The translations under genes were made by a program, and so were the position numbers. Shown piece after piece: positions 33,238 through 44,637 of a stretch of 64,000 nt of DNA; position 1 is the stretch's first letter, and each line of letters begins with the position of its first letter. The notes beneath the pieces were generated by a model. The model did no database searches. It was not told where the DNA came from and saw only the letters and a list, made by a program, of their open reading frames with translations. The DNA is from Chiua virens. Its lineage: Eukaryota > Basidiomycota > Agaricomycetes > Boletales > Boletaceae. The DNA lies in NCBI GenBank assembly GCA_019787685.1, contig JAHNUO010000032.1, positions 1 to 64,000 of the forward strand, written 5' to 3'.

Positions 33238-34803
33238 ATGGTTGTGTTAGACAAGTACGACGACGACGAACTCACGGAGTCACCGGCAAACGGCCACACT
33301 GATGCACCCCCTTCCTACGAGGCCATTGCCCCAACGGATAGTGGACAACACAAAAGCTTTCGCCGACCTGCAGTGGGAATAGTCGATGAAAAATCGCCCA
33401 GCCATACTCCGTCTCCGACCTCACCCAGCACCTCTCCGAGTCGTCCTATCAATCGGACATCACAGTCCAATCCATCGTCCTGGCTATCCAAGTTGTCCTT
33501 CGCCTCCTCGCGCACTTCTAAACATGTCCGACAGACTGTTTTTGCACTTATTCGTGACCTTGTCCTCAACGCGGAGTCACCTAACCTTCTCGATAGTTGT
33601 GCCGACGCATGCCGATCATATGGTCTGGATCTTTCAGCCCTTTTACAAGAGCCGTCCATCGAGAACCATTCTGCGGTTTACTGGGGGGTCTTAAATCGTC
33701 GTGAGGCACTGCTTCCGGCATTGCTGGCCCATGCAGCCCCGCTGTCCCAGGCAACGATATCGGAAATACGCTTCGCTTGTTTGGCCACTTCGAACCAGCA
33801 CCTCTTTCAATCGCTCAGGTGCCATCGCGAACCGTTCACGAAGCAGATGACGCCGCTGAGTACGAGTCCTGGTAGGTGACAAACCAAGCACTCATCCAAA
33901 TGCACTGACGTTCCCAAGGTTCAGATGCGCTTGTGCTCGGCCCGATGTCGGCAGATGAGGTATCGATACGTGAGGTGGACGGTCAAGGGGCTTTCGTGGC
34001 AGAGATGCAGATCAACCTCTGGCAAAAACGTATGAGGGTTTCCGGTCGAGTCAGTGTCGAGTTTATTGCACGAGGTATATAATACCCCATATTTGGCGCA
34101 TGACAGGACTGCTTACGACCTGCTCTCCTGCTCGCTCTTCCCCAGGCCGGATATGGTCTCTCACATTCTTCTCCTCGCCGTCCACCCCGAATACAACCGT
34201 GGGCATGTGGCAGGTCGCACTGTGCCTGCTGGAGCACAGTCCGCCTACCTTTATCGACTCCAGGCTGGTCATTGACCTGCCACCGCCGTCCTCGATTTTG
34301 TCAACTTCTTCGAATATGTCCCGATCCAATGATTTGATATCGTTGTCGCCCCCACCGGACGACTCGAGTAGCCCTAGTGCTCCACGGTTTCCAACCCCAC
34401 CTTCCCCTTCCCCGTCGAACAAGACCAAATCAAAATCCAAGTCACCACAAAGCATTCAAGTACGACTAAAGAGCACCTATCGTCTCGCCTACCGCGCGTC
34501 GAACTCATTCCAAACTGCAATTGATGCCACATTCTCGAGCCAAAAGAGTTGGAGTCCTCCACACGTTGAGTGTTGGTCGGACAACAGTGGCAGTACTTAC
34601 ACGAACGCCATCGTTGTGTCGCTTGACAACGGTGCCGGCGAAGAATTATTATATGCGTATGTCCGAATCACATTCTTGGTGCACTTTTCGCTCAGTTGGT
34701 CCCCGCTAGCAATACCCCGTTCATTGCAGTTGATGGTGCACTACGTGTTCGTCTAGAGGCAAGATTGGCGAAGCCGGACGCAACAGAATGCGTCATATGT
34801 TGA
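33238..34803 (+). CDS. CaaX-box protein of unknown function, paralogue B (intact)
   Basis: There are four exons: 33238-33871, 33919-34074, 34146-34656 and 34710-34803. The sum is 1395 nt, encoding 464 aa. The N-terminal 90 residues are acidic then Ser/Pro-rich. A helical domain follows (HVRQTVFALIRDLVL, LDSCADACRSYGLDLSALLQ, YWGVLNRREALLPALLAHAA). Next is a beta-rich region (INLWQKRMRVSGRVSVEFIA, GRIWSLTFFS), a Ser-rich linker and a short end RLEARLAKP...ECVIC. CVIC fits a CaaX prenylation motif, so membrane attachment is likely. It shares domain order and intron positions with paralogue A 270 bp upstream, so the pair arose by tandem duplication. Function unknown. Confidence 0.8.
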
Positions 34804-35049
34804 TGCTGTCAGGAAATGAATATAAACGTCGCATTGTGCCTGGACCACACCAAGTTGCTACCCACCCGCATGTCTAATCTCGTTGTCTGACATCTAGGGT
34901 TTGACTTGGATGCAATGGACGCAGATAAAGTTCACATTGCAATCGTATATCATCCATACGACTTTAACTGTCATTAGGGTATTATGATGCTGCAGCCTCA
35001 CGTTTGCCAGCATTCCTGTTATTTCGCCTCTTTCTGAAACAGGGGTTGA

Positions 35050-36428
35050 TTATCCCTGGTGGTCAAAGTGTCCACCAAGAACTGTCATGATGGACAGTTC
35101 TGACTGCTTTGATGAAACTAACAGGACCTGATGACTCAGGTTTATGAACAACTGTGGTCCCATCCAGATACGTGGCAGCACGTCGGGCGTTAACGAAGCG
35201 TCACAAACTCGATGTGATAAGGCGGCTTCCTGGACCGGCTTGATGCCGACAGCCTTACGGAGGTTGCGCCGCGCTGTCAGGTCCGTGCCGTCGACACAGA
35301 GGTGGTTGAATTGCTTGGATTGAAACGTTCGCATGCGTCTGCTCGCTGAGAAAAGTTTCCTACCCAGCCAAAAACGGCTTGCAGAGATGCGCAAATTTCG
35401 CTTGAGCGGAAGACGTGGCTGATGCGAGGATCCGACGACAGAAAATACGGTGAATGGCTCGAGGGCCGGTGTTCCGATGTAGCGGTGTTTTTTCCGCCGC
35501 TCACCGCCTTCCGAGTCTGTTGAAGATCATCGCACCGCGGGTGGTTCGGTTTGCGAAACGTGGCAGAACACCAGGAATATATTGGCCCGCCTGTCGAAAA
35601 TAAGTTCGAAACTAATATTTTCATTGGCCTCGGTCGCAAGCCCGCAATGAATACTCACCAGGCCATCATTTTCAAAATGATGGATGAGTTGAACGAAGCC
35701 TGAGATGTTGAATATGTTGATCTGCACTAACAATGGAAACTGGGCAACGTTTGAAGTCGAATCGACATCAGCGAGACCGAATTGGTCTTGACACAACCGT
35801 GCGCCGACGAAAGTTCCAGTTGTGCATATCCTCTTGACTACGATGATCGGTACATTCTTAAGATGGCGTTTCATATTCGCAGGTGCGAAAAAATATAGAG
35901 AATCCAAACCGTGAGCGTCATTTTGGCACCGCGGGTCCATGGAACGTTGAAACAAGAGAAGTCGTGACGACATGTGGCGCGCTCGGGAGTCCGTAGAGCT
36001 GAAACGGGTTGTCATGCATCTATGCGGTTACAAGGTAGAATTCGGGACTGACTATAAGTATTGACACTTGGTCAACTATTATTGCGCCATGGTCCTGGAA
36101 ATACCGGAAGTGTTTCGTTCTCCTGGGGTTGGTATCGAGCGTCAGTGATCCTTTCTCCTCCGACTGGGGCCGGATTTAGAGAGGGATCGATGTCATTTTG
36201 GCTTTCTACGTGGGGCTTGATCCGTTTCCAATCAAGTGCTGTGGGCAATGCACAGGAAGATTGAACTACTTTGCACAGGTCGAGTTGGCAGTGCCCACAG
36301 ATTAGTGTGTCGGTTGTTGCCACAAAGTTGTTCTCGTTATCTATATGACTTGCCTTGGTGAGACGGCGAAGGATTGGTAAACGCCTCGACGGATCCAACA
36401 CTGGAATTGAAGTTTCCCAACTTTGCAC
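35050..36428 (-). CDS. Hypothetical multi-exon gene, exact structure unresolved
   Basis: Minus-strand coding-like segments lie at 36428-36072, about 36015-35673 and 35394-35050. Between the second and third, an intron near 35671-35604 (GTGAGT...TCGACAG) allows continuation into AGQYIPGVLPRFANRTTRGA. A further GTGAGC...ATCAG pair spans about 35510-35425, although the phase does not agree with the last segment. No domain is recognised. Phase conflicts mean either a missed exon or damage. Confidence 0.35.
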
Positions 36429-36751
36429 ACTGGATTCAGCCTTTACTATACCAAGACCTGTCTACCTGACAAGGGAAGAAAGGTTAGTGTACGAGGTATT
36501 GTCTTCGGCTGGTCTAATATGTAGCCTAGTTTTGGACGATTAAGCGAGGTCGCGCGCTGAGCCTCAAAAAGTCAAAATTCTACTTTGATGCGACTGCAAA
36601 TGCTGTGGTACCAGTGAAGAAAGCAGCCAGTCTACAAATCACAGCCGCACATTGATCACTACCACGTTGGCGGTCGCTGGCGTCTTTACTTCTCCGATCT
36701 CAACGTCTCTCCGATTTAAATAGCCAGTGGACGATATCCCGCGCTAGTATC

Positions 36752-39700
36752 ATGGATCCCGTCGTACCACAAGAAATTACCGCTGAGCTCACGCAGATAC
36801 TCGCCAATCTGGTGCTCGGTGATAACAAGATCCGCTCAAAGTATGGTTCTATCTGTATTGACCATTCGCATCTACTCTGACCAGATGGCGTTAGTGCAGA
36901 GAAGGCAGTCAATGATCGTCTCGTTCAGACTCCGGACCTCTATTTGCTCGCCTTGGCTCAGTTTGCCATTGCAGCAGACACAGAAGTGGCAAGTAACCAA
37001 AACATGCTATGATCGCTTTAAACCAGGGCGCTTACTGTTCAACTTCAAGTGTAGATGAGGTCCTTCTCCTTGGTACTCCTTCGACGTCTTCTCTTCCGCT
37101 CTGCACCTCATCAGCAACACAAAGAGCCAAGATCGACGCTCTACGACCAACTCCCTTCACAAGCTTTGACCACTCTCGAGCGTCTTCTCCTTCACTCACT
37201 CTCTCATGAACCTTCAGATTCCGTACGACGGAAATCTGTCGACACCGTATGCGACCTTGCCAATAACGCGATGACTCGTGGCCGGCCTTGGCATGCCTTG
37301 CAAGAACAGGCATTCAACATGACGCAGAATCAGGAGGCAGGTTTTCGAGAATGTGCATTCCGAGTGTTTTCAGGCTGTCCCAATCTTGTTATTGATCTCC
37401 AAACCGCGGCCGTGCTCTCCGTCTTTCAAAAAGGGTTACAGGACGGTCAGAGCGTTGACGTACGTCCCTTGATTCACGTTCTCTTACCATGCTGAACGTC
37501 GCTGATCGTACACAGGTCCGACTTGCTGCTCTTCGAGCTTGCGTGTCGTATCTGACAGCGTCGGACGCTCACCAGCTTGCACAGTCGTTGTCATTGCTCT
37601 ATCCGATGCTCGATACCCTTCCATCTCTCCCAAACGTTCATCTCAAGGCGTTTTTGGGTTCGCTCACGCCCCTCTGCGCTTCACACCCCACGCTGTTCGC
37701 ACCTCATTTACCTGCGCTCTTATCGTTCTTGCGTGCCTTAATTATGCCCACCGCAGACTCGGGACCCACCCCGACAGTGGCAAAGCCGTTTCCTGCCACG
37801 AGTACGTCGTTTGCTTTCCCACCAGGTCAGGCCGTTCAACAGAGCGATGATGGGGATGCCGAGGCTGCCGAGGATGAAGAAAAGCAACAAGTTAGAAGGG
37901 CGGCGTTAGAACTCATGGTTACCCTGAGTGAAGCGAAGCCATCGATGGTGAAGCGTGTGGAAGGCTGGACGTTCGCCACTGTACGCGCTTGTCTCGAGGG
38001 TATGGGGGAGTTGCCTGAGGATGGGTTGGAGGCATGGCTGGAAGTTGACGTATGTCCTTTTATGTTCTTCCTCGGGGTTTGGTTTGAAATTGACTCGTAT
38101 TTGAAAAGCCTTCTGAGGAGTCCCAGGACGAGAGTTACCCGCAGGTCTACGAACAATCTATTGATCGCCTCGCGTGTGCTCTTGGGGGAAAGGAGGTCCT
38201 TCCACCTGCTTTCCAGTGTATTCCATCTATGCTCGCGAGTTACGATTGGCGATTGCGCCATGCTGGTCTGATGGCAATCGCAGCGATAGCGGAGGGCACC
38301 AGCAAGGTACATATGCCATCCCCTTAATACCTGAACCATTCCCCACAATTGGATTTAGGTAATGCAACTCGAGCTTGGAAAGGTCGTTGAGTATGAACTC
38401 CTCTTCCACTCAATGTTTGCACCTAAAATTGAGGTATACAGCCTCGTAACTCCGATGTTCAGGGATGCTCATCCTCGTGTGCGTTATGCTGCATGTCAAT
38501 GCTTGTAGGCATCTACTTCCTCTAACGAGTGTGCATGATTCACTCAAACTAAATTCAGGGGCCAGCTATGCACAGATTTGGAAGTAAGTGTAGACGCGCT
38601 GTCAACTATCGGGCGGGTCTCATGAATTGCTGTGTCGGCTAGGAGGTGATTCAGAGTCGTTATCACCGGCAGCTTTTCGCTGCATTGATTCCGACACTTG
38701 AAGCCCCTGAACCTCGGTAAATAAAAACGAATACTTGAAGTGACATCGCTCATTCGTGTGGGGCAGTGTCCATGCACATGCGGCTGCTGCGCTTATCAAC
38801 TTTTGCGAAGGCGTTGAACTGGGACGTGCTTGTTCCATACCTCGATCCCATCGTCGAACGACTACTCAAGCTGCTTGACCCGGGCGCCGAAACCGGAAAA
38901 CCGGTCAAAGGATATGTTCAAGAGCAAGCCATCACCACATTGGCTATGGTAGCGGATGCCAGCGAGGCCACGTTCGTCAAGGCACGTCAACGTTGATCTG
39001 TCCTCGCTTGCCCGTCCTGATGTCAGCACAGCATTACGGGACAATCATGCCACTTCTGCTCAATGTCCTCCAAAATGCAAATGATCCGAGCCATCAGAAA
39101 CTGCGTGTTAAAGCCATGGAATGTGCCGGGCTAATTGGTATGTACCTCAATATCTGCCATGAGTTCTTCTACCCCCGTTTGACTTGGCCCTTTATTTCAC
39201 TCTTTATATTCAACTCGTAGCAATCGCTGTCGGACGGGACGTCTTCCGGTCAGATGCACGTGCACTCATAGACGCTCTGATCAATATCCAAAGTATGACT
39301 TGCCTATTTTCGCTGGCCCGATATAACTGCGTTGCACAGACTCTCCCAGTCGACCGCTCTGATACACTTCTGGCAACGTACCTGATTGCAACGTGGGCCA
39401 AGATTTGTCAGGCACTGGGACCTGAATTTGAGCCCTTTTTACCTGTCGTAATGCCACCCTTGCTCAACGCCGCGAGCGCCAAAGCCGACGTATCTATCTA
39501 CGGTAAGCTCAGACCTGGCCGTGCGACGTGCATGTGTTCATAAGCCCGTTATAGACGAGGAAGAGGACGATCCTGAACGCGAAGGATGGGAGACTATCTC
39601 GATGGACGGTCACATCGTCGGCATCCGCACCTCGACGATCGACGAGAAATGTCAGGCATTCGACACGCTCGTCATCTACTGCAGTGTTCTCGGGAGTCGC

Positions 39701-40358
39701 TTCGGACCGTATCTCACGCAGGCTCTCGAGCTCACCTTGCCGGCGCTGCAGTTCTACTTTCACGAAGGCGTGCGGGAGGCGGCGTGTAGGTACGTCCTTG
39801 CCAGTATTTTCCGTGCGTGTCCTAGACATGACATGCTCTACATAGACTCGTACCGCTCCTGATGTCGTGCGGGAAATCCAGCGGCACGCTCACCCCACCC
39901 ATGGTCACCTGCCTCCCTCTCCAAGCTCGTGTACGGCGTCCAGATCGAGACGGACCCGTCCTTTTTGGCGTCCTTGTACAAGGCCGTCGCAGGACACGCT
40001 GCGCGTCGTCGGCACACACGCGTTCACGCCCGAGCTGACAAACGGTTTCGTGGACTGGTACGAAACTCCAGCTAGCAGAACATGGCCGAGAAGCGCAAAC
40101 GTCGCGGCGGCGGACGCCGCGCGGACCCTGGCCAAACGGGCGGCGCGGCGACCGAACCCGGCGGCCCGCAGGACTGACGACGACCGGGACGAGATCGCGC
40201 TGATGGAAGAGATGGAGGAGTTTGCGTTGGAGGATATGGAAAAGGCGTTGCGGATGCTGGACGAGGGGCATCCGCTGTTGATCGCGGTAGCGAGCGTGCG
40301 CGAGTTGGGGCATGCGTATGCGTGGGAAGACGAGGGGAGATTGACGCGTGACGCGTGA
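36752..40358 (+). CDS. Importin-beta family karyopherin (importin-5/Pse1-like), several frame breaks
   Basis: I place 15 exons, from 36752-36840 to 39846-40358, with GC donors at introns 2 (36989-37054) and 10 (38982-39031). Family marks are the N-terminal LVLGDN, MRSFSLVLLRRLLFR, DWRLRHAGLMAIAAIAEGTS, MFRDAHPRVRYAACQC, LFAALIPTLEAPEPRVHAHA, PFLPVVMPPLLNAASAKADV and WETISMDGHIVGIRTSTIDE, all HEAT-repeat helices that grip cargo and Ran-GTP. The role is nuclear import. Single extra bases are needed near 36839, 38820, 39291, 39910, 39991, 40056, 40077 and 40175. With them removed the frame is 939 aa, shorter than the roughly 1100 usual, so the C-terminus may be truncated or continue in unplaced exons. 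This gene class is normally essential, which favours sequence error over loss. Confidence 0.8.
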
Positions 40359-41136
40359 ATGCCTGTCCCTGGCGATGGCCATGAGGCGATTTGCTGCGGT
40401 GGCGGCAGCATGATGATAGATTTCGGAAATGAGCCCGAGGACCGTCCCAACGGATCCGTCGGGTTACAAAGTAGACACCCAATTTGCATGTGGCACCGCT
40501 GTATTTTTATGAAACTCTCTACCTGATCGCGATGCAGAGGAAGAAAAAGGATACATAGTAGTCCCATCCCAAAATGTGTTAAAAATGTACATCGACTCTA
40601 TTGTACACTTTTTCATGGGTGAATTTCTTTTTCGAGAAAGACATCTGTATGGTTGGGAAACAAGAGCATGCACTCAGTGCGATCAGGAAGATGACCTCGT
40701 GTAAGAGGGAGAGGAAGAATTAAAATGTGGGGACTGTGAAGTCGATGAAACAGTCCCGAGGACAAAGGAAACAACGACCCCGCGCCGTTCATATTCCTCC
40801 CGAAACGGAAGGGAGGAAAGGAGGAAAGAATGAGACGTCCATTTGTGTGGTCAGTCGAGAAATGTACGCTTGCGATTGTGTAGCCGCCGTGCGCGGCCAA
40901 AGCAATAGGCTGATGATATGTTATGTATGGAGGAGACATGCTAGATGACAAGAATATCCACAGAGATAATGCAAGCTGTCGAAGGGGGGTAGCGATGTCA
41001 ATGCAACCGGATGACCGCAAACAACCGAAGAGATCTTACCAATAGATAGCGACACGACTTGTAACACAACGGAAACAGTAAAGAAGCAAAGGGGATAGAA
41101 AAAGAAAGAAGAAACGGAGGTAAAAAAAAGGTCAAG
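40359..41136. other. Intergenic, convergent 3' ends
   Basis: The importin and G-alpha genes end facing each other across this 780-bp stretch. It contains purine-rich runs and no coding-like frame. Confidence 0.4.
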
Positions 41137-42565
41137 CTACAGAATGCCTGAATCTTTTAGTGCATTCTGTAGGATTGTTTCCTTCACCGCCGCGAATACT
41201 AAACGAATGTTTGTCGTGTCCGTTGCTTGTGTTAGACTGATCGCCAGCGTGAGCCAATTTTGAAAGTACAAAGAGTTGAAACATACTGAGGATAAACCGA
41301 GAGGCGTGCACGATTCGTTTGCATGAATCTCCAGAGGATATATTTAGCGGCCTTGTTTATATCCGCACCGCCAGAGTATTCTGGGAAATATCTCTCCAAT
41401 GGTACCTTGCAGAAATGTGAGGAATGCAAAGACTCGAGCGCTGGGAAACGCACCTTTGGTAGTTTGGTCTTGAACACGTCGATCTTGTTGAGGAACAATA
41501 TGATCGACGTTCTCAAAAACCACCGGGAGTTGATTACAGATTCGAAGAGTATGAGAGATTCGGCCATCCGATTCTACGAAGCGTGGTTAAAGCTTGGCTA
41601 TGAATAGCGAACTTGGGGCTTGCCTGGTTCTTCTCCTCCAGTAAGACTTGATCGTACTCGCTCAGGGCTGTGCAGAAAATGATGCTCGTTACGCTTTCAA
41701 AACAATGAATCCATTTCTTTCGTTCGGAGCGTTGGCCCCCGACATCAAACATATGTATCCTAAAGGGGGTTGAGATAGGAGGGGAGAAGAGGGGAACGAC
41801 GACGTACTGAAGTTGACCCATCGTAAATCGAGTTTCGGCGATACCTGTTGACTTTAGACGAGCTCGCAGAACGTCATTCTCGGTAGGAAGATATTTGGGT
41901 GAACCTATGCGCAAGACATCGGTGAAGAAACTGAGGAAATGGTGTCAGAAGGGGTTGGAGCACAAGGATGACGATACTTACTAAACCGCGCTGTCCATGA
42001 GGTAAAACTCGGTACTGTGGTCCATGAGTTGGGGAATTATTGGGTCCTTCCATAATTGGTCGATAGCTTCTGCGATCTCAAGAGAAAATTCGAAGGAGGG
42101 TGAGGGGTCGATTCGGTAGTCAAAGATGCGGTCCGCGTTGAGCTGAGTGGCGGGAATGAAGACCAAGGACGAATGAAGACAGCGCCGAAACGTACACGAT
42201 TATGTGGGTGAACGCAGTCCAGACCAAGCTTGCGCATTGCGAGAACGATAGCTTGTGCGCTATCGAGGGTGTTGCGGTAAATAGTGGGGCGGTGAGTCAT
42301 GAGTTCTTCGTGGGTGAAGCCGTTCTGGTGTATAATCTTCATTTGTTTAACAATAGTTGACTTCCCTGACTCGCCCGATCCTAGAAGGGGTGGGATATGA
42401 GGACCACGAGGAAAGACGCCCAAGAAGCGGGGAGAGGTGAGACATACCTAGGAGCAGTATTTTGCACTCCTTTCTAAGCTTCCTCGAGTCCTCTTCGAGC
42501 TGACGGTCGATGGCGTCTGATCTCGCCTTTTCGACCCTGTCCTGGGAAGAGATACAGTTGCCCAT
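41137..42565 (-). CDS. Heterotrimeric G-protein alpha subunit
   Basis: Eight exons on the minus strand give 1062 nt and 353 aa with no break: 42565-42448, 42380-42196, 42142-41982, 41930-41808, 41759-41624, 41573-41454, 41405-41287 and 41236-41137. MGNCIS supplies Gly2 for myristoylation and Cys4 for palmitoylation. Guanine-nucleotide motifs are GSGESGKST (G1), RARLKSTGI with the catalytic Arg (G2), [12 protein letters not shown] (G3), NKID (G4) and TQAT (G5). The C-terminal LKDSGIL lacks the cysteine modified by pertussis toxin. It signals from receptors at the plasma membrane, probably to cAMP or mating pathways. The fifth intron (41574-41623) has a GC donor. The intact frame over eight exons shows this part of the sequence is sound. 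Confidence 0.95.
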
Positions 42566-43193
42566 AACGAAAGGGAGTGAATGTGGAGCGGGTATAGAGC
42601 CAGATGGACGTCGTGCTTGCGGTATTGTGCGCGACGATGAGGAGGGGTCCAGGGAGAAAGGGGAGAAGGGGGAAGGAAGGGGAAATGAGAGGGCACGCAG
42701 AGAAAGAACAGCGGAGAAAGTGACCTGACGATGTCCAGCCGCTGCCTTTGTTCTCACCGCGTCCACAAAACACGTCACATATTGTCACATGTCACGCCAC
42801 TTCACCTCCCCCATCTAATAAGTAACCTCGTCGTAGTGAGGAACATGGTCCTCTGCCCATCCGACGTCATATACCCTTCTTGGGCACGCCACACCCCTTA
42901 TTTATCATCAACGACTCTCGCTCCCTCAGTTATTCGTCTCGCTTGCTAAGTACACCTGACCTTGTTCCGACACAGTCGGATGATCGAATACCCGCCAGGA
43001 AAGGGAAAGGGAAGAAAAAGGTAAAATGAGTTTTCAGTGTCGCTCCTATTCTTGCAGTACATCGATCAGGCACTGGCCCTCAGCATCTTGCTAGTGCCTC
43101 GTCGTAGGTCGTCTCCTTTACTGTAGAGGAACGGTCTAATGACAGAGATTCTCCTGTAAATATCCCTGAACCCGCAGGTACATCCACTCGGAA

Positions 43194-43493
43194 TCAAGGA
43201 CGCAATACGCTTGGATCCGGCGGTTTACTCCCCTGACGGCCTGGTTTGATAATTTCAAAGTCTTTTGGTGGATCAATGAGAACTATACACCTGGACCGGT
43301 TCCGCCTGTCATAATGCAACTCACTGAAGAAATAGTTCCCCTTTGTGGGAAACGGTACTTCTATATTCCCCGCAAAGCTGTGCAAATGAGCTGACCTATT
43401 ACATGTCGCATCGATGCCATGATCTCCGGTATCCAACCATGCTGCAACGTTCACACTCATTGGGCAATGTGTCAAACAAGGGTACGTATCCAT
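43194..43493 (-). CDS. Small hypothetical ORF (99 aa)
   Basis: A minus-strand frame with its own ATG and even composition lies between the G-alpha promoter and the CFEM gene. No signal peptide or domain is recognised. It might be an exon of a larger gene. Low confidence. Confidence 0.25.
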   Translation of the reverse strand: MDTYPCLTHCPMSVNVAAWLDTGDHGIDATCNRSAHLHSFAGNIEVPFPTKGNYFFSELHYDRRNRSRCIVLIDPPKDFEIIKPGRQGSKPPDPSVLRP

Positions 43494-43672
43494 AATGGAT
43501 GGTATCGGATCAAATCAAAAATGAAATACGAATCACATCGACAGGGTGGGTTGACATCCGACATTACCCTACTGTCAAGATCATCGACGTAAAGAAGAAA
43601 ACAAATTAAATTAAATTTTGCCAAGCAAGGGGACACAGCCAAGGTTTGAAGAAATAACGTCGGCTGTCTCGG

Positions 43673-44363
43673 TTACAGGATGAAAGCGGCGCCAACCAAA
43701 GCCCCAGCCGAGGCGACCAGAGTACCGACCAAGCTCCCGAAAGACAAGGGAGCAACCATCGCAGCACCAGAGCTGGAGCTCGTAGCAGACTGAGAAACGG
43801 AGGTGGATGTTCCAGTCTTTGTTGACGAAGTTTCTGTCTTAGCCGCGCTGGAAGTGGCACTGGTAGCAGGAACGGTGGACGCGCCACTAGTGCTAGAGGT
43901 GGCACCGGTGGACACGCCACTAGCGCTAGAAGTGGCACCGGTAGAAGCAGCGGTGGACGCGCCACTAACGCTCACTGCACGGGTCAAAACAAGACAGAAA
44001 GAAAAATGGGAGTGACCCACAGGCAGCACACTCTTGGCTCTGAAGCTGAGTCGCAGCCGCAATATCGTCTGCGGTACAGTTGGCCTGGAGGCACTGGAGA
44101 GCAGCCTGTTGGAAGGCGGTTGAGGTGCAGACACAAGATAAATCAGTGCTGACAGACGAGTCAACATGGTTCAACACGAGAAGATGACGAGCCCTACTAG
44201 CTGGAGCAACCACCAGCCGTAGCGGCCGAGCTCACGCAGCCGAGGATACAGCTGTCGAGACCGGTGGAGGATGTCGACGGAGGTGCACTCGTGGTGGTGG
44301 TTTGTGCCTGCACAAGCAGAACCAAGGAGAGGATGACAGGGAGGGTTTTTGGCCAAAGAACAT
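43673..44363 (-). CDS. CFEM-domain, probably GPI-anchored surface protein
   Basis: There are three exons: 44363-44198, 44148-44021 and 43974-43673. A hydrophobic signal sequence (LPVILSLVLLVQAQ) leads into a CFEM domain with eight cysteines in LDSCILGC, GGCSS, LSCVCTS, LQCLQANC and QECAA. A long Ser/Thr/Ala-rich stalk and a hydrophobic tail (GTLVASAGALVGAAFIL) follow, fitting a GPI anchor signal. CFEM proteins sit on fungal cell walls or membranes and may bind haem or host ligands. The ATG at 44361-44363 is one base out of frame with the signal peptide; one base missing in the A run at 44356-44358 (T run in the gene) would join them, giving 198 aa. Confidence 0.8.
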
Positions 44364-44637
44364 CTTGAAATGAGGCTAATCGACGGACATGCGGGGTATT
44401 TGAGGAATACGAAGCGTGTGAATATTCACGTGATGTTTTACGGGACAATCATTTTTACTGATCAGGTAAATGACGGGACGTAGCACCGAAAAAGGAAATG
44501 TGTTCGAGACTGGGGGTCTAGACCGATCTTGTACCTGAGGTGAATGAATCATAGATTAGACTAGAGGTCGAGACCAGCCGCAGTACAGCTGCTCGTCCAA
44601 TTTCTTACTTGTATCGTGACTCTCCTCCTCCTCCTTC

